Assembly (NCBI RefSeq): GCF_003369915.1
Contig: NC_046676.1
Span: 23,250,001 to 23,314,000 of the forward strand
Source: Drosophila miranda
Taxonomy: Eukaryota; Arthropoda; Insecta; Diptera; Drosophilidae
Length of the DNA stretch: 64,000 nt
Direction of reading: 5' to 3'
Position numbers and translations under genes: made by a program. Shown in pieces: positions 22,534 to 32,223 of the stretch (positions are counted from its first letter, which is position 1; every line of letters begins with the position of its first letter). The notes below the pieces were generated by a model. It saw only the letters and a list, made by a program, of their open reading frames with translations. It was not told the origin of the DNA and searched no databases.

Positions 22534-25500
22534 ATGGCGCTAAGTGCTCCTGTCTGTAAGGATACACAGGTAAGCGGTTCAACCAGTGGTTGCCCCGGCA
22601 TGGTTCTTATTCAGTTCCTTGCAGGACTTTCAATTTAAAGTGCATAACAAGTATGCGGCGTTCAAAAAATGCGGCGAGCCCCGCAGCAATGTAAATCTTC
22701 TGGCGATTTCCTGCAGCCGCGGCTTGCTCTTTGCCGGCAACCCGACGCAGCCGGAACTTAAGGGTATGTACGGATTTGTGTTTACATAACTAGTCGTTGC
22801 ACTCAACCAATGTGCCAATTCTTGCAGTGGTCATCCTCAAGGATTTGGCCAATTCCAACAAGTCGCTCGGCGAGCAGCCGCAGGCGAGGAGTGTACCCCT
22901 ACCCAGCGTGCCCAACTATATCTCCTGCAGTGCCGATGGCACTCTGCTGGCGGTTAACCTCACACAGAATGGCACTGGCCTGCTCAACATTTACTCGGTG
23001 CCGACATTCTTGGCCGCGGATGTGAAGCTCGTCTACAGCATTCGCCTGGCCAGCGAGGACTATATACATGCCGTGCAGCTGCTGTGGAATCCGGTCTTGC
23101 CCGGAAGTCTGGCCGTAGTGCTGAGCAACGGTGCCCTCGGCATGTACACCCTGAAGGAGGGGGACACCTTCGAGATGCATTCGCTGGACAAGAGTCAGCA
23201 AGTGAAGTGTGGCTGTTGGTCACCCAAGGGAAAGCAAATTGTCCTGGGTTTTCCCGGTGGCAAGATACAGCAGTTCAAGCCGGATCTTACGCCAGCAAAG
23301 ACACTGGTGTGTCCACCCAACATCCACGATGCTCCGTTCGACACCATCGCCATTCAGTGGCTCTCGACGTTCCAGTTCGCAGTGGTCTTCCTGCAGCATG
23401 GCGAGGACTGCAGTCCCGCCCTGTACATATTGAATGCCCCCAAGGGGGGATCGCCCAGCTATACCAACTACTACGACATCTGCTACAGTCTCAACGGGCC
23501 ACGGAATCATCAGTTTTTCTTTAACCATGTGGCCCAGTGGAATTTGCTTCTGGTGACATCGGCCAATGGCGTGGAAGTGGGTATAATGGGTACCTTCGAG
23601 TCTGGAGACACCCCCGTCTGGCAGCAGTTTACCCTTATGGATGAGGCGAGGATCGAGCTGCCTCTGAGTGAGGGCACCCAAGAGGAAACCTTCCCCCTCG
23701 GGTCTGTCTACGACACATCCTCCACGCACCAACTGACAATCAACGAGCAGAAGCTCCCCACTATGCCCATGGTGCATGTCTTAGGCACCGACGGCACCCT
23801 TCTATCGTTTAACTTCCTGAATCTACTCCAAGGTGCCCCCTCTGTGTGCTCTCCGCCTCCGCCAGTGTTTGACAGTTCGGGACAGTTCCGCCCCCTGGAC
23901 ACGCTAATGCCAGCGGAGGAAAAGAAGGCGGCCACAACACCGCCAGAAAAGGAGTCGACTCAGTCCGTTCCCACGGACATGTCGTTTGCCTTCTCCCCGA
24001 ACACGGTGACATCGACTCCAGCTCCTGCCAAGGACAAGCCGTCCTCGCTGTTCTCCGGCTTCGCTGCACCCGCAGCAAGTACTCCATTTGGAGTTTCTCC
24101 AATTGCTGCTCCCACCGCGACAGTAGCGAGTACCGCCTCGGCATTCGGTGGGTTTGGTGCGGCCACGACGACTCCAGCCTTAGGATCCATATTTTCCGCG
24201 CCAGGAGCGACCGCTTTTGGTGGTCTGGCTTTGGGTAAATCCAACGCAATGCCAGTGAGTGTGGCCAATGCTCCTCACGCCGTGCCACCGTCTGCAGCTG
24301 CTGCGCCCTTAAACAAGCCCCTCTACACAGTTCCGCACACATTTACGCCAGTGGCAACAAAGCAGCAACCGGCAGCGGTTCCCGTGTCCGTTGCATCCAG
24401 ACAGTCGCTGGATAACACGGAGTCCATCGTTAGGGACATGATAGCCTTACAGATCGAAGCCTTCAATCAGGACATACAGCAGCAGAAGGGACTCACGACG
24501 GAGCTGCTCAGCACCGTAAGGCATCTTATTATTACCGCTCCAATAGAGAACTCATCTCATATCTCACTTGTGCGTCTCTGGCACAGATTGCAGCTCCCTC
24601 GGCTCTCAAAAAGTATGCCAAGCGCTTGGACGACCTCGAGGAGCTGAACGAGCAGGCCAAGGACGTGGAGTTCGAGTTGGATGTGCAAGGACTGCGCCAG
24701 GGTCTAAATGAGGCCTACGCCATAGTGGCCGAGTGCCGTGGCAAGCTGGAGGTCTACGAGAAGCCCGAGTTAGTAGCCTAGTAAACTGTTGCGTATATCC
24801 GGCAATGCGTTTCATTGTTGTATCTATCCCCCTAGCATAACGCGGCTGATGAATTCGAGTTCCTACGATCCTGCTGGGCGGCGCATGCTGGCTCGTCTCC
24901 GGAGCTACGTGGCGGCCAACGAGGCGCAACTTCGTCTGGCCCAGCAGCAATTGGATCTGCAGTGGGACCAGGTCCAAGATGTGTTGCGGCGCAAAACCAA
25001 GTCGAGCATGCATATACCGCACCTGGAGGGGATCTACCAGCAACTGACGCGGCTCCAGAACCTTGCCTCTGACCAGAGGATGATGCAGAACAGGATCAAG
25101 GCCAAGCTCAAGGAGCATGGCCTGCTCCAGACCGCACTTCTCGACCAGGACAAGAGTCGCACTCGTACCAATGAGGCGTTAGTAGCAGCTATGATACCCT
25201 CCCCGGCCACCCTGACTACCTGACTAACTACTGTCATTTGCTTTTGCTTTCAGTGTAGAAACCTTAGCTGACTCGATTCTCTCGATGAGTCTTAGTCAGA
25301 CGGTCGACACGAATGCCGCCAAGCTCACACAGCACAAGCTCCGCCAGATCCGAAACGTGGTGCAGCTGCAAAAGGTCAGCATCATTAGTCCCCAGCGTCC
25401 AGATCGTGTGGGGCTCAAGTCCGAAGTTATACTCGAGACCAAGCGCAAGGCAGAGATATTGAAAAAGGCCGCCGCAAAAGCGACTACTGCCAACAAGGCC

Positions 25501-28120
25501 ACCCAGGTGGCGGCACCGGCACCGGCACCTGCACCTGCACCAACTCAAGCTCCAGCCGCTGCTCCTGTTGCGCCCCAACTACCAAAACCAACAGCATCCA
25601 AGCCCGCGGCCAGCATCCCGGCCCTCAGTGCTGCACCCATCGCAACGCCATTCGCCTTCAGCCAGAGCAGTCCGTTTGTGAAGACTTCGAGTGTGACCAC
25701 GACAACCACCACGGTAAGCTCTGGAGAGGCTCCAAAGCCGGCTGTCTCTTTGTTCGGAGGGCCAAGTAGGTCCGGCTTGAGCTTTGGACCGGTAGGAGGT
25801 GGTCTTTCGTTTGGGGGACTTTCTGCAGCGGATAATTCAACTGGGGCCAAGCCGTCCCTGATTGGAGGATTTAGGATTAGTAAGGATGCCACAGCAAAGC
25901 CGGCTCCTGAGCCAGCAAAGGCACAGGAGGCCCTAGCGAAGGATACCACACCTTTTACTGCAGAGGTGGAGCCAGCGAAGGCACCGGAAACCCCAAAAGC
26001 AGAGACTGCTGGGAAATCCTTCTTCACAGGATTCGGAGGAACTGGCACTCCCAGCTCCACGTTTAGCTTCGGAGGTCTGGGCTCTTCCCTGGGTTTTGGC
26101 GGCGTAGCAAAGACCGATTCCAACGCCGCAGTGACGTCATCAGCTTCTGGCGTTCCCCGTGGCTTGTTCGCCGCAGCTGCAGCTGCACCGAAGCCTAACG
26201 AAGGTGACACAGCGGTGACCAGCAACAGCACCACCACCAAGCCAACGGTCGCACCTGCTGCCACCGTGACTGCCGCTGCCGCTCCACCGTTGCCAACAAA
26301 CAACAGCGGCGTGACCAGTACCGCCCCCAGCAGCTCTGATTCCCTTGGAGGGCTTTTCGGATCTGTCAATATATGCAAGCCACAAATCAAGGAATCCTCC
26401 GGCGGTGAGTTATGGAGGAGTTTTGGAGCTGGCTTATAAACTAATTCTGATTCCATTTGCAAACAGCTTCTGGACAGCCTGCAAATATCTTTGACAGTGG
26501 CTTCTCATTTGGGGGACGAGGTGGAGATGAACCGAAGGGATTATTTGCGACCATCACTCCAGCCACAACAGCAACAGCAACGGCAAAAGAAACTCCTGCA
26601 ACCGCAGCACCAACTACGATAAAAGTGGAGCCAGTGAGCACCACAGCCGCAACAACTACAGCACCTGCACCAGCTGCATCGGCTGCTCCGGCAACAACCA
26701 CTTCAACTGAAACTAAGGGGGCTGCATCTCCACCCATATCCACACCGGCCGCTGCTCCGCCAGTAGTGGTTGCGGTTCCTTCGAATACGACTTCAGCTGC
26801 AGCGCCAGCGGTCACGCCTGCGACAGCAGTCTCTCCGACTGTGACCTCGAGCACAGCGGTGCCAGGCAGTACATTCTCCTTCTCCAATGCATTCAGCAGC
26901 CTCAGCACCGCTCCGGCAGCCCCCGTCACAGCCACCAGCTCCAGTGCCTCTACAGTGAGCAATTCATCGTCTTCGGTGTTTGGAGGATCCTTTACAGCAG
27001 CACCAGCAACAGCAGCGGAACCTGTAGTCAGCAATCCATTCCAGGCATCGACAACGGCATCAGCAGCAACCTCCACGAACCTTTTTGGAAATGTGGCTAA
27101 GTCCGAGACCAGCGTGTTTGGAGGTGCACCTGGAACCAATCCCACTCCTGCTGCAGCTGCTTCCCCACCCAGTGGCCTCTTTGCTGCAGCAGCTATCAGT
27201 AATCCGGCGCCTTTTGGCAGCCCTCCACCGGGAACGGCCGCCTCCGGGGGCAACATCTTTAGCCAGGTCAACAAACCAAGTGTTTTCGGTCAGCCGTCTG
27301 CAGGAGCCAGCGGCGGTACGTCTATTTTTGGAGGGTCATCCGGCTCTCCATTTGGATCGACCTCCATTTTTGGCGGAAGCAATGCGCAAAGCCCTGCCAA
27401 TGCACCCACTGCCGGAAGTACATCCATATTCGGTCAGAACGTCTTTGGGCAACCGGCGGCACAAACAGCGACCCCAGTGGCAGGCGGTAATATATTTGCA
27501 AGTCCTGTGAGCGCCAGCCAACAACCGCAACCCTCTGCTTTTGGTGGAGGCGGATCTATTTTTGGCGGACCGGCGACGACAAGTTCTTCGCCTGCTTCTG
27601 GTGGATCAATCTTTGGCGGTGGCAGCAGCTCTGGATTTGGTTCATTCTCCCAGACTGCCCCTTCTCCTGGAGGCTTTGGCAGTGGCTTTGCTCAGGGCGC
27701 CGGATCGTCAGTGGCCCAATCCGGCTTTGGATCACCCCAAACGCCACAGCAGGCTGCTCCGGGTGGATTTGGAGCCAAGCCCGTATTCGGTGGTTCTCCA
27801 GCCTTCGGGGCCAGTCCCACCTTTGGGGGAGGCGCAACGTTTGGCAGTCCCAAGGGATTTGGCGGCTTTGGAGCCAGCCCTAACGTGGCCGCACCACCAG
27901 CCTTCGGAGCCCCTGCGAAACCGGCCGGCGGCAACATCTTCGACACCTTGGGTGGTCAGGACTCTGGCTTGTCCTTTGGCAATCTGGCCCAGACCGGCAA
28001 CCCCAATGCCCAGAAGCCAGCTTTTGGCGGGTAAGTAGACAAATCAGCGTTCCTATAATGAATTACTATGCAACACATGTTCTCTATCATTGCAGATCGA
28101 GTTTTATGAATTATCGTTGA
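22534..28120 (+). CDS. Nup214: Nup214, FG-repeat nucleoporin of the cytoplasmic face
   Basis: Eight coding exons join in phase: 22534-22569, 22625-22763, 22828-24515, 24587-24780, 24836-25177, 25254-26404, 26467-28030 and 28096-28120. They give 1712 aa, matching the fly Nup214 length I remember. Residues 1 to about 390 form the N-terminal beta-propeller (VVILKDLANSNK, ISCSADGTLLAV, VHVLGTDGTLLSFNF), the docking site for the DEAD-box mRNA export helicase Dbp5. A Pro/Ala/Ser linker follows. Helical coiled-coil segments lie at roughly 570-830 (LKKYAKRLDDLEELNEQAKD, VLRRKTKSS), where the partner Nup88 binds. From about 900 to the end are FG, GFG and SIFG repeats that bind transport receptors and CRM1, ending AFGGSSFMNYR. 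Protein-coding microsatellites (GCA/CCG) occur in the Ala/Pro/Thr-rich parts. The last exon is only 25 bases. It corresponds to D. melanogaster CG3820. Confidence 0.95.
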
Positions 28121-28320
28121 ATTTATGTCCTGTCTCGTCCAATTACTTGATTTGTTCTTCCCGTTACGATTAGGATATAACTTTACCAATTAAGTCATAA
28201 TTACATCTAAATTCTTAAATATATTTCAGCACAAAATTATAATACATATAACCATATACGCGATATATTCAACATCAATGAGATATGTGAAAGATTAAAG
28301 CCCAGCACTTCCTTGATGGA

Positions 28321-28395
28321 GTCCGATCACTGTCGAATCGGACAGCGCCAGGGCTTCCTGTCATTGCAAAAATATCCCTGATTATCCCTGATCAA
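28321..28395. repeat. Short hairpin and partial copy of the inverted-repeat arm
   Basis: GTCCGAT at 28321-28327 pairs with ATCGGAC at 28337-28343. The following GGCTTCCTGTCATTGCAAA (28351 on) resembles GGCTTCCTGTGATCGTAAG in the right arm of the large inverted repeat at about 28891, in direct orientation. Confidence 0.5.
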
Positions 28396-28465
28396 AAACA
28401 TTTTTCACAAAAAGCAAAGAAAACTAAATATGTATAGCTGGGGATGCTGGAAGGATCAATCCAAG

Positions 28466-28926
28466 GATCAAGGATATTTTTCTGATCCCAGGAAGCCATG
28501 GAACGACCAGATCGGCCACAAATAACGGAGAAAACAAGAAAACAAAACAGGCCTGTTGTTTCCAATTGTTGTACAACAACAACCCTCAAACTTGCGGCCG
28601 CTCAAATGGCAGAAAACGAGAATTTTCGATCTGAGATACCAGGCGAACAGAAGTCAGCAGAAGGTCTCCCTTTTGAAACTTATTGGAAATCCCAAAAGTA
28701 TGCAATCTTTTTTTGTATTCCTTAATATTGCTTTCTGCTAATTTGTGTTCGCCTGGTAGCCCAGATTTCAAAATCGAAAAATTTCGGTTTTGAGCGGAAC
28801 CAAATTGAGGGGATTGTTGTACAACAACCGTAACTGGATGTTGTTGTTGATGGATAACTCCGCCATTTCTCGTCCGATCTGGTCGTGCGATGGCTTCCTG
28901 TGATCGTAAGAAAATCCTTGATCTAA
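28466..28926. repeat. Imperfect inverted repeat, arms about 180 bp, loop about 100 bp
   Basis: The left arm (about 28466-28650) and the reverse complement of the right arm (about 28750-28926) align over their length. In order from the outer end the matches are GATCAAGGAT, CAGGAAGCCAT, ACGACCAGATCGG, GGAG, GTTGTTGTACAACAA / TTGTTGTACAACAACAACC, CCGCTCAAA, TTTTCGAT and ACCAGGCGAACA. By eye about three quarters of positions agree, with small gaps. RNA from either strand would fold into a long hairpin. I do not recognise a known transposon, and there are no obvious target-site duplications. Confidence 0.75.
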
Positions 28927-29221
28927 TAGAGTCCTTATTGAGAAGGATATTTTATCCGTTATTTGTGGGCCTTTTTAACAGGAACTATCCTTTTCAACGT
29001 TGGCCGACAGCCGTCCCTAAGATACTGTCGCATATCCCGCTTGAGGCTGGGTTGTCAGTGGACCCAACAGATACTTTTCAATGATACAAAAATAGTGATT
29101 CCAAATCAATTTTGTAAATGTATGTATAATACATATTGTCTCCATTAAAAATATATTTATATTCGATTACGCTTTATGAAAAATAAACTATTTTACAAGC
29201 CGGGTACAGATACTTTTGGCC

Positions 29222-29990
29222 ATGCAGACCGACCTGGTGGTACTTCTATTCCTCTGCTGCTGTCTCGGCGGGGGGCAAGTGGTAAGCAATCGTCTGGGGA
29301 AAGATTCAAGCACTTATGGAGTGGCTCTGTTTCCCCATAGTGCTGCGATGAACAGTTGGTGTACAAGATGACGAACATAGAGTGCCTTGGGAACCCGGAG
29401 CGTGTGCAAAATTTCTCCTGCTATCTGAAAGCGGTCAACTGGAATAAGGCCGTCGTCAATATGGACTGTTACATCACTGTACCACTGCGCAATCCTGTGG
29501 TTAGCTGGAAGGAGACAACCTCTGGACCAAAACTGATCGATATCTCTGCCAGGTTCGGCTGCAGGTCTTCAAGAGGGACTATAGCAACAAGTGGCAGCCT
29601 TTCCTGATAGACGTCTCTATTAACGTAGGCGACGTGATGTCTAGGAGGAACTTCCTGCCCTACGGTGTCATCTTCAGGAAGATAGCCAGGCGTTTCAGCA
29701 ACCTCAATGGCTCCTTCCCAATTTCGGTATGGGTTGTGGAGGTCCCCTTGAGTAGCTGCTTTTTGAATATCCTTTACGTGTATTTCCGTTTTCAGGGTCA
29801 TCTATACGGTCGGAATGGGTTCTTGGACCCATCCTTGGTTCCACCCTTTCCAATTGGCCTCTATCAGGTGAGCGGCGTAGTCGTGGATAGAAATGCCACC
29901 GCCAGCGAGTACGTGGGCACCGTCAAGTTCTTTTTGCAGGCCATGGAGCCGGTGAAGAGCAAGAAGAGACCCACGTCCAAGAAGCAGTGA
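29222..29990 (+). CDS. DUF1091-family secreted protein
   Basis: Four coding exons (29222-29281, 29341-29499, 29553-29726 and 29796-29990), joined in phase 0 by short GT-AG introns, give 195 aa. Residues 1-19 are a signal peptide (MQTDLVVLLFLCCCLGGG). The mature part follows the DUF1091 pattern of Drosophila: YKMTNIECLGNPERVQNFSCYL, a central VRLQVFKRDYSNKWQPFLID, then FSNLNGSFPISGHLYGRNGF and a C-terminal beta segment before a Lys-rich tail (KSKKRPTSKKQ). DUF1091 is a large, fast-evolving, ML/MD-2-like secreted family in flies. Individual functions are mostly unknown, so I assign none. One NFS and one NAT are potential N-glycosylation sites. The exact melanogaster orthologue is not clear to me. 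Confidence 0.85.
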
Positions 29991-30011
29991 GAGAACGTCG
30001 GCTGTATGGGG

Positions 30012-30017
30012 AATAAA
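30012..30017 (+). terminator. poly(A) signal AATAAA of the DUF1091 gene
   Basis: It lies 22 bases past the TGA and is followed by a second AATAAA-like stretch near 30024. Confidence 0.75.
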
Positions 30018-30104
30018 GCTCAAAATAAACTTTAAACTAAAAATGAATCATTATTTTGGATGGAATAAAAGACAGTTTCGCTTGGAACATTTACGCTTGT
30101 CACG

Positions 30105-30110
30105 TTTATT
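30105..30110 (-). terminator. Candidate distal poly(A) signal of slit
   Basis: TTTATT on the plus strand reads AATAAA on the minus strand. It is the last such signal before the convergent DUF1091 gene end, giving a slit tail of up to about 2.1 kb after 32224. Nearer alternatives exist in this AT-rich stretch. Confidence 0.35.
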
Positions 30111-32223
30111 ACGAAACAAATATAACACACAGAAATAAAAGCCATACTCGTATTTGCTGATTTTACCCCATTGTCAATCCAAAATATTGTACTTGAATTC
30201 TCATCCCAACTCTTTTGCTGAACACAATTAGCGGCCGCGAACCGGCGAAATCTCCGTGAGGTAATTGTAAACGATAAGAACTGATAAATAAACTTGGTTT
30301 AGCAACAGCTATTACACATAATACATATAGTATATGTATATATATTTGTCAATAGGTTATACAATACATATCGTATGCGTATAATTAGTGCAGTGCGCAT
30401 AACTACACATGAATAATTCATAAAAATAATACATACAGCACGGATACGGATACGGATACAGATTAAAAGACAAGTATTATAAATATATATAAAAAAAAAA
30501 CTAAAATGACCAAAAGGGGTGGGGCTATTACACATGATCTTGTATCGTATATGCGCATATATAATATATATGTGGATATAAATAGTGAAAAATAGTCAAA
30601 AACATTTTACATATACATATAGAGTCATACATACATACAGCATACATATAAGTATATATAGATAGATTAGTATAAATAATTATTATTATATCAATATATG
30701 TATATATATTTATAGGTTTCTTTAAATGCAATTCGATTTTTGTTTTCGTTTCTTTAGGACTAACTTAGGTTGGTAATTGTTAATTGTTAGAGATTTACAT
30801 GCGACTACCCAGCTTAGATGTTGTTATCCGAATTATGTTTAGGATATTGGTTTTCGTTAATTGTAAGATTAGTTACGCTTCGTTTGCACACAGGTTTAGT
30901 TTAGTTTAGTTACGATTATTATTATAGTTACTATTATTATTATTTGTATGCTTCTAGTCTAGTTCTAGGGAAAACACTTGCAACAATTTGCTGGAAATTC
31001 GTTACACGTTTTTTGGGGGCAATTTGTTGTTTCGTTTTCGATTCGATTTGATTCGATTCTCTCATTCGATTCTTTGATTCCTGGTTGTTCGTTCTGTTCT
31101 ATCAAAATACTTTCATTTCATTTCATTTGAGCAACTTAAACTTAAGAAGGTTCCGTTTATATGCACTTATTATCGTTTGCTACTCGTTTCTTTGAGACTG
31201 TTGTTTGCATGGTGCGTTTAAAACGACCCTTGCATTGTGTAATTGTGTGTGTTCGTTAAGCTTATCGTTTATCATTTATCGTTTTGTCATTCGATATCAA
31301 TCGTTCATCTGGTTATCTTTCAACAACTGTTGCGTTTCGTTTTCTATCTACAAAAGGAATCTGTACTAAATCCAATTTCAGTGTTCTTTCGATTTGGAGG
31401 TGGAGGATCTGATGATTTGGGGCAAGGGGAATGTTTCAGATGGGCGCATGCTATGGCGGGCAGGCAGGCAGGGGCGTGGCACATGCAATGACTTGCTTAA
31501 AGCTCGTAAAGGTGGTTTTCTTTTGTTTTTTTTTTACGGGGGAAGCACACACTAAATTGTGCGAAAGAAAGACAATTTGCGGGGGGCGGGAAAGTAAATT
31601 TCTCTATGAAACGGAAGCGGAAACGGACATGGACATGGACATGGCAGGGGCTACAGTTGCGTTTCATTTACATACATACATAGACTGGATATTCGGATCG
31701 TTAGATCGCCATTTAATCAGTTAGTTATTCAGTTATTATGCACATCGCCTGGGTAGCTTGCACTAGTAAATTTATATATCAATATATATGGAATATATAC
31801 GTATATGTGGCGAGGATATGCCAGCAGCCCAATGAAGGTATTTCCATCAGTTGCTGGATACCCGCCGAAGGATTACATAGTAGATATAAAAAGCGGAAAG
31901 GGAAGAAAGCAAATCGATGCCGCTGCTCCATATGTATACTATATGTATATAGATTATGCGATTAGCTGATGTATATAAAGGGACGTGTATATATGGCATA
32001 TGGTTCGAGTATATATATCTGTGAGTATACATATGCTGAAGGAGCAGTAGTAGTAGTAGTAGAAGGAGAATGCCTCGTATCCTAGTAGTAGCGGGAATCG
32101 ATAGAGTGAACAATTATGACGACGACAACGATGGCGATGGCGATGGCGATGACGATGCGGAGGGATTGGGGAAATGGAGAAAATGGGGCATTCGACACCG
32201 AACATCGAACACCCTTTGTTGTA
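30111..32223 (-). other. AT-rich stretch, probable slit 3' UTR
   Basis: The sequence has no coding frames. It holds many TATATA and ATACATAC tracts (30320-30720), short TTATTATTATT-type repeats near 30910-30945 and GATTCGATT repeats near 31040-31080. It lies between the end of the slit-linked frame and the DUF1091 gene. I assign it as a long 3' UTR by position only. Confidence 0.45.

Larger units (their letters stand above)
28121..29221. other. Nup214-DUF1091 spacer with an inverted repeat
   Basis: No supported gene is present. The stretch begins with the Nup214 3' UTR (an ATTAAA at 28294-28299 is the best poly(A) candidate) and then holds the large inverted repeat and related repeat copy described separately. 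Confidence 0.6.

Noticed and set aside
24775..24786. An apparent in-frame stop (GCC TAG) in Nup214
   Set aside because: The exon ends before the G: TA|GTAAAC is a donor, and joining to the acceptor at 24836 gives Tyr-Ile-Thr and restores the frame. It is not a truncation.
25545..27274. Long minus-strand frames opposite Nup214 (305 and 277 codons)
   Set aside because: They are the antisense of Ala/Thr/Pro/Gly-rich FG-repeat exons and mirror the repeats only.
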